Origin: an uncultured Candidatus Pelagibacter sp. | GTDB taxonomy: Bacteria; Pseudomonadota; Alphaproteobacteria; Pelagibacterales; Pelagibacteraceae | Assembly (NCBI RefSeq): GCF_943788075.1 | Contig: NZ_CALSOW010000001.1 | Coordinates: 352,646-416,645, forward strand | Reading direction: 5' to 3' | DNA length: 64,000 nt | Shown here: piece by piece, positions 30,696-41,035 of the stretch | Layout: every line of letters begins with the position of its first letter | Position numbering within the stretch: the stretch's first letter is position 1 | Notes under the pieces: generated by a model | Seen by the model: only the letters and a program-made list of their open reading frames with translations | Database searches by the model: none | Told to the model about the DNA's origin: nothing | Position numbers and translations under genes: made by a program

Positions 30696-31487
30696 TTATT
30701 TTTTAATCTTCTTCACGATATTAGTAACATTTGTGACAGGATTTTGTCTCTTTTTAATAGAGCTTGAAATTTCTTTACAAATTGCACTTCCAACTACTAA
30801 TCCATCAGCTTTTTTAAGAGATTTTATTGTTTTTTCAGTAATTCCGAATCCAATAACAATATTTTTAGATTTATTTAGATTTTTTATTTTACTGTATCTT
30901 TCAAGTATTTTTTTAGGTGAAACTTTAAGCTTTCCTCCAGTAGTTGACAGCATACTAATGTAATAAACCATATCATGAGAATCTTTGATAATTTTTTTTA
31001 ATCTTACTGGGGATGTTGTTGGAGAAACTAATTGAATAAAATTAACTTCTCTTTTTTTACATTTAGCAGCAAATTTTTTATTTTCTGGATAAGGTAGATC
31101 AACTACTATTAAACCATCAACTTTTACATTCTTACATTTATCTAAAAATTTGTTTTCATTGTATTGAAAGATCATATTGTAGTAACCCATCAAAATAATT
31201 GGTTTAGTTTTTTTTGATTTTTTAAAATCTTTAGCTATTGAAAAAACATCATTGATTTTAATCCCATTTTTAATTGCACGGTATGCACTAGTTTGAATTT
31301 GGCCACCATCTGCAATTGGAGTATTATGAGGAAAACCTAGTTCACAGATATCTGCATAATTAGATATTGATTTAAGAATTTCTAGTGACTTCTTTTTAGT
31401 GTTATCACCTGCAACAGTATAGGTAAGTAGGGCAGGTCTATTCTCACTTTTTGCATTTTGAAATGCTTGACTTAATAATGAAGCCAT
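30696..31487 (-). CDS. trpA: Tryptophan synthase alpha subunit
   Basis: ADICELGFPHNTPIADGGQIQTSAYRAIKNG, LMGYYNMI, YYISMLSTTGG. Confidence 0.93.
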   Translation of the reverse strand: MASLLSQAFQNAKSENRPALLTYTVAGDNTKKKSLEILKSISNYADICELGFPHNTPIADGGQIQTSAYRAIKNGIKINDVFSIAKDFKKSKKTKPIILMGYYNMIFQYNENKFLDKCKNVKVDGLIVVDLPYPENKKFAAKCKKREVNFIQLVSPTTSPVRLKKIIKDSHDMVYYISMLSTTGGKLKVSPKKILERYSKIKNLNKSKNIVIGFGITEKTIKSLKKADGLVVGSAICKEISSSIKKRQNPVTNVTNIVKKIKK

Positions 31488-32717
31488 TATCTTTTACCTA
31501 ATCTTTCTCTCAAAATATCTCTGTCTTTTTTTGCATCCCCACATGAATTAACAATAATAATTGTATCTTTACTTAATTTAGGTGCAATTTTGATAGCTTC
31601 TGCAAAAGCATGACTAGGCTCTAAACTTGGATTTAAATTTTCATATTTTGTAACCATTACATGTGCACTAAGAGCGTCCTCATCTGTTGCATAAGTATAT
31701 CTTGCTCTTTTAGTATCTTTTAAAAAACAATGAATAGGGCTCACACCTGGATAATCTAATCCTGCACTAATAGACTCTGTATCATTAATTTGTCCCTCAT
31801 TATTTTGACAAAGATATGATGCCGCTCCATGTAAAATTCCAATTTTAGCATTTCGACTTAAAGGTGCTGCATGAAGTTTTGACTTTTTAGGTCCGCCTGC
31901 TTCAACACCGATTAATTCAATTTGTTTTTTATCATAATCAATAAATTCACTCCAAAAACCATAAGCAGAACTTCCTCCACCAACACAGTTAATTAATTTT
32001 AATTTATTAGGAATTTTTTTAAATTCTGATTTTAATTGTACTTTTAAGTTCTCTGGAGATTTGTGCGGTACTCCAACCACAGATTTTAACAAATATATTA
32101 GGTCCAACTGTGCTTCCAACACACATATGAGTATTATCACAATTAGACACCCAGTATCTCATACATTCACTAACAGCATCAACTAAAGTTTGACTACCTG
32201 AATAAACTGGAACTATCTCGGCTCCATTTTTTCTCATTGCATCACAGTTAGGTTTTTGTCTCTTTATATCTTTTGCCCCCATGAATATTTTACATTTAAG
32301 GCCAAATTTTTTAGCAGCCATACTAAGCATTTTTCCTGCATAACCTGCTCCTGTATCACCAACGATATATTTTTTGCCCATTGCTTTACAAATAAGAGCA
32401 TGGACAGTTGCATTATATATCTTATGCGCACCTCCATTAGCCTCAGCAACAACCTTTGCCCAAATTTGAGCACCACCTAAATGATTTGTAAGATTATCAA
32501 GCTTTACGAATGAAGTAGGGGTTCCGATATAGTTTTTGAAATAAAAATCTCTTCTTTTTAAAAATTTTTTATCTTTTCTTAATTTTTTGAATTCATTTGT
32601 TAAATCTTCTACAGGCTTTTTTAAAGTCTCAGGAATAAAGCTTCCTCCAAATTTACCACCCCAAAAGCCATGTTGATCGTGCTGATCAATTAAAGGAATT
32701 CCTTTTTTAAGTTTCAT
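31487..32717 (-). CDS. trpB: Tryptophan synthase beta subunit (divergent), one apparent indel in A-run near 32045
   Basis: FGGSFIPETLKKP, GGAHKIYNA, VGDTGAGYAGKML; second frame NCVGGGSSAYGFW, GVEAGG, SISAGLDYPGVSP, NSCGDAKKDRDIL. Confidence 0.9.
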
Positions 32718-33337
32718 TTTTTACCTGCTCTACCTTGTTTAAAAATATATCTATTTTGGATTTATCTTTTACCCCAGAAGTCTCAAGACCCCCAGATATA
32801 TCTATAATATCTGCTATTTTTTTATAATTTTCAAGATTATCATTCACTTGAATATTTCCTGCTATCATTAATGGTTTGTTAATCTTTATTTTTTCAATAA
32901 GTGAGTGATCAAAAGCCATACTTTTTTCATAGCCTTTACTATCAAATAAATAAATGTCGGTTACCTCAGAAAATAATTGATATTTTTCAACATCCTTTTC
33001 ATCTTTTATAGTTAAAGCAGTAATAATTTTTTTATTATACTTTTGTTTAATTTCTTTTATTTCATCAGGTGTACAGTCATAAATTTGATAATAATCAAAA
33101 GGAAGATGTTTAATTTTTTCTAGAATATCTCCATCAGGTTTTACAAGAACTGCTACAAAATTAGATTTCTTTTTATCTAATTTTAATAATTCATTTAAGC
33201 TTTTCAACCTCAACATATCTTGAGCTTTTTTTATAATTACAAATGAAACCAATAAATAGAGGTGGGTAAGGGTGATTGATTATAAAATCAAGAGTATCGA
33301 GATCTGAAATCCCACAGATTTTAGATCCATTGATCAT
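32707..33337 (-). CDS. trpF: Phosphoribosylanthranilate isomerase, one apparent indel near 33197
   Basis: ATG at 33337 (ATGA overlap with pyrF): MINGSKICGISDLDTLDFIINHPYPPLFIGFICNYKKSSRYVEVEKL, then shifted frame NELLKLDKKKSNFVAVLVKPDG...DIIDISGGLETSGVKD. Confidence 0.85.
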
Positions 33338-34027
33338 TTATTTAAGTGATCAATTAATCTTTGAGTATTTTTTTTTATATTTCCTTTTATTAACGATCTT
33401 CCCATTACAATACCTGATACTTTATTTTTAAAAGCATCATTAGGGGTCATTACTCTTGATTGATCGTTAGCACTATCACCAGGCAATCTTATTCCAGGCG
33501 TTACAATAAATAGGTTTTTATATTTTTTTCTAACCATTTTGGCTTCTTGCGCAGAACAAACTAAGCCGTCACAACCTGATTTCTTTATTAGTCCAGCTTG
33601 TTTCAAAACTAGTTGTTCCACAGACTTTGTGTGTCCTATTTCTTTAAGTGATTTGTTATTTAAACTTGTCAGTATTGTAACACCAAGTACTTTTAAATCT
33701 TTATTAATTGATTTAGCTTTTTTTTTAATAACCTTAAGCATTTCTAGACCACCATTTGCATGAACAGTTATATATTTACATTTTTTTAGATCTTTTAAAC
33801 TGTCTAGTGCAGATAATGCTGTTTGTGGAATATCGTTAATTTTTAAATCTAAGCCAAAAGTCTTTTTTAAAATTTTCTAAAAATTTTCTTCCATTTTTAG
33901 AGTAAAAAAATTGTAGGCCAAATTTTGGAACAACTTTGAGTTTATTTGTCTGTGTTTGTTTTATGATTTTCTTTATTTCATTTAAATTAGAATTATCGCA
34001 AGCAACAAAAATGTTTTTATGTTTCAT
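33334..34027 (-). CDS. pyrF: Orotidine 5'-phosphate decarboxylase, one apparent indel near 33865
   Basis: IFVACDNSN; other frame FGLDLKINDIPQTALSALDSLKDLKKCKYITVHANGGLEML; TPGIRLPGDSANDQSRVMTP. Confidence 0.9.
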
Positions 34028-34307
34028 GGTTTAATTTTTTAAACAAGTCTTTTGACATTTTAAAGTGAATTGTTTTCTTTTCTGGTGTGTTTACTTTTTC
34101 GCCTGTTTTAGGGTTTCTCGAAATACGAGCTTTTTGGATATTAGTTGAAAACACTCCAAAACCTCTTAGCTCAACTCGATCACCTCTTTTAAGAGCACGC
34201 TTAATTTCACTTAAAATTATATTAGTAAATTTTTCGAGGTCTTTTTTAAGAAAATTGGGATAGTTCTCTGAGAGTTGTTTTAAAAGCTTTGATTTTACAA
34301 TAGCCAA
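34017..34307 (-). CDS. ihfB: Integration host factor beta / HU-family DNA-binding protein
   Basis: IKRALKRGDRVELRGFGVFSTNIQKARISRNPKTGEKV. Confidence 0.92.
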   Translation of the reverse strand: MAIVKSKLLKQLSENYPNFLKKDLEKFTNIILSEIKRALKRGDRVELRGFGVFSTNIQKARISRNPKTGEKVNTPEKKTIHFKMSKDLFKKLNHET

Positions 34308-34321
34308 TTTAAATCTTCTGT

Positions 34322-36049
34322 TTACTCTTTATCTTCTTCTTTTTTCTTTAAATCATCAGAAAGTGATGAGAAAGGTAAGTTTTTACCAGAACCTTCAGAT
34401 CCATATTTATCTAAAGCTTCTTTTTTCTCAATTTCTTCTAACAGTTTGATACTTAAAACTACTTTTCTCTTATCTATTTGAATTTCTTTTATAGCTACAT
34501 CAACTTTTTCACCACCAGTCCATCTTGATGGTCGTGCATCTGCTGCATTGATGGCAATTTCTGATTTTTTAATTTGAAAATCCATTTCACAATTTTCAGG
34601 TCTAACCGTTAAACTTTTGTTGTCAGTGGAAATTACTTTTACAGTGATAGTTTGATTTTTCTTTTTATCGTTAAAGTAATCAAATGGATCTGCTTGAGTT
34701 TGTCTTAAACCAACTCTAATTTTTTGTTCAGAAGCTTTTACTTCTAATACTTTAACTTTAACTTTATCACCTTTTTTATACTTTTCTAACTCTTCTTCAC
34801 CATTGTTAAGATAAGTTAAATCATTGCAGTGTAAAAATGCATCTATATCTAAATCTTCAACTTTTACAAATAGTGAGTATTCATTTTTATTCACAACTTC
34901 ACCTTCAACAATTGTTCCAACTGGATATTTGGTTTCAAATGTTTCAAATGGGTTATCTTGAGTTAATCTATGTGAGATCGCAACACGTCTTTTATCTTTA
35001 TCAATTTCAGTGATTATACAGTCTATTTCATCTCCAACTTTAAACATTTTCTTAGCTGAAATATTTTTCTTAGTCCAGCTTAACTCACTTGAGTGAAGTA
35101 GTGTTGTAAGTCCTGGCTCTAATTCGCAGAATGCACCAAAGTCCATTAGCTTAACAACTTTAACTTTATAAATTTTATTTAACTCATAGTTTTCAATATG
35201 TTCAAAAGGATCTGGAGATAGTTGTTTAACTGAACAACCAACTTGTAGTTTTTCTTTATCTACAGTGATTACTTTTAAATCATGTTTTTCACCAATGTTA
35301 AAAACTTCATCTGGATGATTAACTCTTGAATACGAAATTTCTTGTAAGTGAACTAAAACATCTAACTCACCATTAACATTAAAGAAACATCCAAAAGAAC
35401 TATAGCCTTTAACTTCTGCACCCTTGATGATGTCTCCAACTTTATATTTTTCAATAATTTTTGCTTTGTCTTCTTTTTTAAATGAAGAGATTATTTCTCT
35501 TCGTGATACACAAGCATTTCCTCTAATCTTATCTAATTTAATTAAAGCAAATTTTTGAGGCTCATTCATTAAATGACTAATATCTTTTAATGGTTTGTCA
35601 CTTATTTGTGATCCGGGTAAAAACATTAGAGAACCAGTATCAATATGTTCTACAATACATCCACCTTTACATTTTGATGTAATTTTACCCATGATTGGTT
35701 CATTCTTTTCATAAGCTTCAACAAGCTTGTCCCAACCTTTAATTTTTTGAGCTTTGCTAGCAGAAACTAGCACTTCACCATGTTTATCTTCAATTTTTTC
35801 TAATAATACTGGAATAGTTTCACCAACTTTTATTTTTTCTCCAAGACCCATGCTTTTTAGTTCATTAACATCAAGAACTGGTTCACTTTTTAAGCCTTCA
35901 ACAAATAAAAAAACAAATTTCTCTGTAATTTTGTTAATTTTACCTTCTATGATTTTACCTTCTTCAATTTGGATTTTAGAGAGTTGGCTATTAAGTAATT
36001 TTTCGAATTCTTGTGATGCTGGATTTGAAAGATCTTTGTATATTTCCAT
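34322..36049 (-). CDS. rpsA: 30S ribosomal protein S1
   Basis: 575 aa with repeated S1 domains (GDIIKGAEVKGYSSFGCFF..., VVKLMDFGAFCELEPGLTTLLHSSELSW). Confidence 0.96.
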   Translation of the reverse strand: MEIYKDLSNPASQEFEKLLNSQLSKIQIEEGKIIEGKINKITEKFVFLFVEGLKSEPVLDVNELKSMGLGEKIKVGETIPVLLEKIEDKHGEVLVSASKAQKIKGWDKLVEAYEKNEPIMGKITSKCKGGCIVEHIDTGSLMFLPGSQISDKPLKDISHLMNEPQKFALIKLDKIRGNACVSRREIISSFKKEDKAKIIEKYKVGDIIKGAEVKGYSSFGCFFNVNGELDVLVHLQEISYSRVNHPDEVFNIGEKHDLKVITVDKEKLQVGCSVKQLSPDPFEHIENYELNKIYKVKVVKLMDFGAFCELEPGLTTLLHSSELSWTKKNISAKKMFKVGDEIDCIITEIDKDKRRVAISHRLTQDNPFETFETKYPVGTIVEGEVVNKNEYSLFVKVEDLDIDAFLHCNDLTYLNNGEEELEKYKKGDKVKVKVLEVKASEQKIRVGLRQTQADPFDYFNDKKKNQTITVKVISTDNKSLTVRPENCEMDFQIKKSEIAINAADARPSRWTGGEKVDVAIKEIQIDKRKVVLSIKLLEEIEKKEALDKYGSEGSGKNLPFSSLSDDLKKKEEDKE

Positions 36050-36705
36050 TAAGTATTAATTTTCCTGTCTATAATTTTTTTTAATTTTAAAAAACACGCT
36101 CTTTTAGTAAGTTTCGATGTATTTAGCAACACTGAATCTTTAGTTTTCTTCAAAGGTGATATTTTACGATTATAGTCACTTTTATCCCGTTTTTTAATAC
36201 TTTTTAGTACGTCTTGAAAAGAAATTTCCTTCTTAAGACTTTTTAGCTCTTTATATCTTCTAAGGGCTCTTGTTTTTACATTTGCTGTTATAAAAAATTT
36301 AAAATCAGCATCTGGTACGATATTGTAAGTGATATCTCTTCCATCAAGACATGATCCTTTATAGTTTTTCGGAGGATTATAGGCAAAATTTAATTGAAAA
36401 GAATGAACAAGTTTTCTTGTACTTTTCACTTTTGAAATAATTGACGCTTCTGTTCCAACTTCATCTGATAGCAAAGCTTTATTTGCAAGATCTTTTACTT
36501 TGAGAGTTTTAATTTTAGATTTGATAAAGCTTTGATTAAATTTTTTAGGAAATTTAATTTTTAGATAGGCAATCATTCTATAAATTTTTCCAGTATCTAA
36601 ATAAAAAAGATTGTAATGTTTGGATATTGCTTTTGCTAATGTCCCTGCTCCTGCAGCAGCTGGAGAGTCGATTGCAATTTTAATGATATTTTTTCTTTTA
36701 ATCAT
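36049..36705 (-). CDS. cmk: Cytidylate kinase
   Basis: IAIDSPAAAGAGTLAKAISKHYNLFYLDTGKIYR, DGRDITYNIVPDADFKFFITA, RDKSDYNRKISPLK. Confidence 0.93.
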   Translation of the reverse strand: MIKRKNIIKIAIDSPAAAGAGTLAKAISKHYNLFYLDTGKIYRMIAYLKIKFPKKFNQSFIKSKIKTLKVKDLANKALLSDEVGTEASIISKVKSTRKLVHSFQLNFAYNPPKNYKGSCLDGRDITYNIVPDADFKFFITANVKTRALRRYKELKSLKKEISFQDVLKSIKKRDKSDYNRKISPLKKTKDSVLLNTSKLTKRACFLKLKKIIDRKINT

Positions 36706-38021
36706 TATCTTTTTAAATCATTTATTATATTCAAGAACGTAGGAAAGGAAGTTTTAATAGAGTCTTTATCATGAATACTCCATGTTCCCCCCAAAGCTGA
36801 GGCCGCGATTACACTTGTCATGAAAACTCGATGATCTTTTAGATAATCTTTAATAACAATCTTTTTATTAATTTTTAATTTAGGGTTACCATAAATCTTT
36901 ATTGAGTTATCAGTTGTTATTGTTTTAATTCCCATTTTACTTAAAATTTTTGCACCCCATTTCAATCTAGGACTTTCCTTCTGATTAAGCTCACCAATAT
37001 CTTTAAAGTAAGAAACTCCACTTGCTTTAGCAGCAACCAAAAAAATTATTAGAAATTCATCAATAGCCCCACTATTTAATTTGGATGGACAATTAATTGC
37101 TTTTAGCTTTTTTGTGCTAATAATTGATATATCAGCTACAAGCTCACCTTTATAATTCTTTTTATTCTTAAACTGAATATTAACACCCATTTTTTTTAAA
37201 ATAGTTATTATGCCAATCCTGGATGGATTAATGTTTATATTTTTAATCAACAATTTTGAGTTATTTGATAGAGCAGTTAAAACAATAAAAAAGGCAGCAG
37301 AACTTATATCTGAAGGTATTTTGTAATTTAAAGGTTTTATTTTTTTAATTTTTTCAACTTCTATTAGATCATAATTTTTCTTCTTTTTAACTTTTAAAGG
37401 AAGCTTAAGATATTTGCACAAAAGCTCAGTATGATTTCTGCTTGGTTTGGCTTTGATAAAAGTTTTACCTTCTGTTTTTAAACCTGCTAAAATAATACTA
37501 CTTTTTACTTGAGCTGAACCTTTGTTTTCTAAATAATTAATTGGCAAAGGATTTTCACTTCCTTTTATTGTTAAGGGCAATCCTTTATTCGTTAGTTTGA
37601 TATCTGCACCAAATTTTTTTAATGGCTCTGCAATTCTATTAAAATCTCTTTTAGACAAACTTTTGTCACCAATAATTTTAATTTTATGAGGCGTATCAAT
37701 TAATAAACCCATAATTAATCTTCCCAAAGTACCAGAATTTTCTGAATTAATTGTTATGTCTTTTTTATACTTGTAGCCTCTTGGTCCATTACTAGTAATT
37801 GTACAATAATTTTTATTTAATTTTACTTTAGCACCTAGTTTTTTTACTGCATTGATTGCAGCCAGAACATCTTCTGATAAAAGTAAATTATAAGCCTTGG
37901 ATTTACCTTTTGCGATTGAAGAAAATAAGACCCATCTAATACTTAAACTTTTATCACCCGAAACAATTATACTCTTACTAAAATTTTTAATCGTATTTCT
38001 TACAATGATGTGATTGGGCAT
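36705..38021 (-). CDS. aroA: 3-phosphoshikimate 1-carboxyvinyltransferase (EPSP synthase)
   Basis: SGDKSLSIRWVLFSSIAKG, NSENSGTLGRLIMGLL, QVKSSIILAGL, PSDISSAAFF. Confidence 0.94.
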   Translation of the reverse strand: MPNHIIVRNTIKNFSKSIIVSGDKSLSIRWVLFSSIAKGKSKAYNLLLSEDVLAAINAVKKLGAKVKLNKNYCTITSNGPRGYKYKKDITINSENSGTLGRLIMGLLIDTPHKIKIIGDKSLSKRDFNRIAEPLKKFGADIKLTNKGLPLTIKGSENPLPINYLENKGSAQVKSSIILAGLKTEGKTFIKAKPSRNHTELLCKYLKLPLKVKKKKNYDLIEVEKIKKIKPLNYKIPSDISSAAFFIVLTALSNNSKLLIKNININPSRIGIITILKKMGVNIQFKNKKNYKGELVADISIISTKKLKAINCPSKLNSGAIDEFLIIFLVAAKASGVSYFKDIGELNQKESPRLKWGAKILSKMGIKTITTDNSIKIYGNPKLKINKKIVIKDYLKDHRVFMTSVIAASALGGTWSIHDKDSIKTSFPTFLNIINDLKR

Positions 38022-38026
38022 AAAAT

Positions 38027-38803
38027 TTATTTATAATTAAATGAGTCGCCAAAATAAGCACTCTTAGCATCAATATTATTCACTAATTCTTGGGGAGAAC
38101 CTTCTGCAACAATTTTACAGTTACTTAGTATCATTGCTTTATCAACACAAGCCAATAAGTCCCTTGCTTGGTGATCACATATGCAAATTGTGATATTTGA
38201 CTCTTTTTGTAAATTAACAATTATTTCTTGCAACATTTTAATTGTCAAAACATCAAGTGCTGCAAAACATTCATCCAAAAGGAGAACTTTTGGATCACTC
38301 AGTAATGATAAAGCAATAACTAATTTTTTCTTTTGCCCTCCTGATAAAAATTTAGCCTTAACATTTTTTAAATTTTCTAATTCAAATTTTGAAATTAAGG
38401 AATTTATTTTATAATCTTCATTTCCTTTATCATTAATTACAATTTCAGCGATTGCTTTTAAATTTTGATATAATGTTAGATCATTAAAAAAACCACCATA
38501 TTGAGGAACATAACCTATATGAAATTTTTTTGTTCTTAAATAAATTGGGTAATCTAAAACATCTGTATTATTTAATTTAATTTTTCCACTATTTGGTGGA
38601 ATAAGCCCAGTTATTAAATTGAAAATTGTGCTTTTCCCAACTCCATTTGGGCCAAGCATTCCAAATATTTGACCTTCGTTGATTTTAAAATTTATATTAT
38701 CTAAAATTAATCTACTTCCATATGAAAGGTTTATATTTTCAAAAGAGATTATAGGGCTAGGTTTTTTGTGAGATTTAATTCTAAATTTTTTTATTAATCC
38801 CAT
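38027..38803 (-). CDS. lptB: LPS export ABC transporter ATP-binding protein
   Basis: GMLGPNGVGKSTIFNLITGL, FLSGGQKKKLVIALSLLSDPKVLLLDECFAALD. Confidence 0.9.
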   Translation of the reverse strand: MGLIKKFRIKSHKKPSPIISFENINLSYGSRLILDNINFKINEGQIFGMLGPNGVGKSTIFNLITGLIPPNSGKIKLNNTDVLDYPIYLRTKKFHIGYVPQYGGFFNDLTLYQNLKAIAEIVINDKGNEDYKINSLISKFELENLKNVKAKFLSGGQKKKLVIALSLLSDPKVLLLDECFAALDVLTIKMLQEIIVNLQKESNITICICDHQARDLLACVDKAMILSNCKIVAEGSPQELVNNIDAKSAYFGDSFNYK

Positions 38804-38804
38804 C

Positions 38805-39436
38805 TTATTCCATATTCTTTATGTTAACTTTATTTTTTGAGTCATACATATAAATTTTTGTATTTTTTGTTTTCATATCATATTCAAGCACATCAGCTTT
38901 CATTGTGTTTTCTAAATTTTTGTAGACAACATCTCTTGAAATAATAAGCAAATTGTCTAACATTGAAAAATCTAGATAATCGCCTGTTATTATATTGTCA
39001 ACATAATCTATTTTTACATTTTTTGAAAAAATTGTATCATAATTAATCGTGTTATATTTGCCATAATTAGAGGTGATTATGATAAGTTCAGAATTTTTAG
39101 CTAATTTGATATTGGCTGTGACATCAGTTAGAAAGATAATATCACTATTATTTAAATCAATTTCACCCATTTTTGCTACAAGAATATATTCGTTACCTTT
39201 TAAATCTTTGGATGTATAACTTATATCTTTGATTATATTTGAGTTGTAAATAACTTCTTCCTCAATAGCAGTCTTAATATCAGCTGTATTTGTTCATTTG
39301 TATTGTCATCAGTTGTATTTGTTACATCAGATATCAAATTATTACTTTTTTTAAAATATTTAGAATAAATAAACCAGGTGAATATTATTAAAATTAATAT
39401 CAATAATATTTTCAAAAAATTTATTTTTTTCATCAA
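38805..39436 (-). CDS. lptC: LptC-like LPS export periplasmic protein, one apparent indel near 39290
   Basis: N-terminal TM (FLKILLILILIIFTWFIYSKYF); shifted frame NTADIKTAIEEEVIYNSNIIKDISYTSKDLKGNEYILVAKMGEIDLNNSDIIFLTDVTANI; precedes lptB. Confidence 0.75.
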
Positions 39437-40398
39437 TCAATATTTGATTGCAAAATATTATGTATATGAAGAACACCTATCGTTTTAAACTTGTTTTTTT
39501 TATCATGTACACAAAGCGAGGTAATTTTTTTTTCATTCATTAGCGCCAAAGCTTTTGCTGCTAGAGATTGTTTATCTATGCTTATCGGGTTTTTTGTCAT
39601 TATTTTTGTAACATTCATCTCATTTAAATTTTGTTTTTTTTCATTGTAGCGCCTAATTTGACCATCAGTAATTATACCAGTAGTTTTTTTTTGTTTATTT
39701 TGAACGATTAAAACTCCTAGTTTTTTATTGCTCAATATTTTGATAGCATTCTTCATATCTAAATTTTCTTTCACAAAAGGAATTTTGTTTCCTGTTAACA
39801 TTATATCTTCAACAGTTTTTAATTGAGCTCCAAGACTACCAGCAGGATGTATTTTTTTAAAATCAAATTTACCAAATTTTTTATATTGCATAGCTGATAT
39901 TGCCAATGCATCTCCTAAAGCTAGCTGAGCTGTAGTACTTGAAGTTGGCACGATACCACCTGACTCTTTTACCTCAGGAATTATAAGCTTAATATCTGAT
40001 GCTTTGTATAAAATAGAGTCTCTTTTTGACATAATTCCGATCAGCATAATTTTATTTCTATTTGCATATTGAATTATATTTCTAAGCTCACTAGTTTTAC
40101 CTGAGTAGCTTATTAAAATTAAAATATCTTTTTTTGAAATACTTCCTAAATCACCATGAGAGGAGTCACTTGCAGATAAATTGAAAGATGGAGTTCCAAC
40201 AGAAGATAAAGTAGCAGATATTTTAGCTGCTATCAATCCGCTTTTACCCACGCCGCACAAAATTACTTTAGATTTACATTTTGCAATTTCGATTACAGCT
40301 TTATTAAATGAATTATCAATTTTTTTTTTTAACTTTTGTAATGCTTGAATTTCAAGATCAATTACTTTTTTTGCTAGGGGTATGAATTTTTTAGTCAT
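39433..40398 (-). CDS. kdsD: Arabinose-5-phosphate isomerase (KpsF/GutQ family; SIS + CBS domains)
   Basis: KVILCGVGKSGLIAAKISATLSSVGTPSFNLSASDSSHGDLG, PTSSTTAQLALGDALA, HPAGSLG. Confidence 0.93.
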   Translation of the reverse strand: MTKKFIPLAKKVIDLEIQALQKLKKKIDNSFNKAVIEIAKCKSKVILCGVGKSGLIAAKISATLSSVGTPSFNLSASDSSHGDLGSISKKDILILISYSGKTSELRNIIQYANRNKIMLIGIMSKRDSILYKASDIKLIIPEVKESGGIVPTSSTTAQLALGDALAISAMQYKKFGKFDFKKIHPAGSLGAQLKTVEDIMLTGNKIPFVKENLDMKNAIKILSNKKLGVLIVQNKQKKTTGIITDGQIRRYNEKKQNLNEMNVTKIMTKNPISIDKQSLAAKALALMNEKKITSLCVHDKKNKFKTIGVLHIHNILQSNID

Positions 40399-41009
40399 TA
40401 GTGGGACCAGATATCATCCTTAAATAATGCTAAGTCTAAGTTTACTCTAGTTTTTAAAAATTTTAAGCAATCCTTATAAAGGTCTATTCTATTTTCTCTT
40501 TCTAATATTTTATTTAATTCTACATGTATTTTGTGCAAATATATCACGTCATTAGCACAATATTTTAGTTGTGCTGGAGAAAGTTCACCACCAAAATCTG
40601 AACTTTGAAACTGTTTACTTATATCAATATTAATAAATTCTTTTATCAATGTTTTTAATGAGTGACTATCAGAGTATGATCTTGCTAATTTTGATGCAAT
40701 TTTAGTATCAAGAATATTATTAGTTTCTGTTTTTAAATAATATTTGATATGAGCCATGTCTGCTCTTCCATAATGGAATATCTTTGTGGTATTTTCATCA
40801 GCAAGTAATTTTGTTAAATTTGGAGCATTGTAATTCTTCCTATCAAATTGAATTATGTGAGCATCAGAATTTCCTGAAGATATCTGGATTAAGCAAAGAG
40901 GATCTCGTCTGACATTCAGACCCATAAACTCACCATCAACAGCTATTAGATTGCCTAAATCTAAATCATCTGGTAAATCATTTTTGTGAAGTTGAATATT
41001 ATTACTCAT
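40398..41009 (-). CDS. Ribonuclease D-like 3'-5' exonuclease
   Basis: IAVDGEFMGLNVRRDPLCLIQIS, FHYGRADMAHIKYYL, LSPAQLKYCANDVIYLHKIH; start at MSNNIQ. Confidence 0.88.
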   Translation of the reverse strand: MSNNIQLHKNDLPDDLDLGNLIAVDGEFMGLNVRRDPLCLIQISSGNSDAHIIQFDRKNYNAPNLTKLLADENTTKIFHYGRADMAHIKYYLKTETNNILDTKIASKLARSYSDSHSLKTLIKEFINIDISKQFQSSDFGGELSPAQLKYCANDVIYLHKIHVELNKILERENRIDLYKDCLKFLKTRVNLDLALFKDDIWSH

Positions 41010-41035
41010 TTCTAAACATATATAATGGAATTCAA

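Noticed and set aside
30733-32480. ORFs 30733..30963 (+), 32256..32480 (+) and 32264..32476 (-)
   Set aside because: Overlap trpA/trpB coding sequence in other frames; no independent support.
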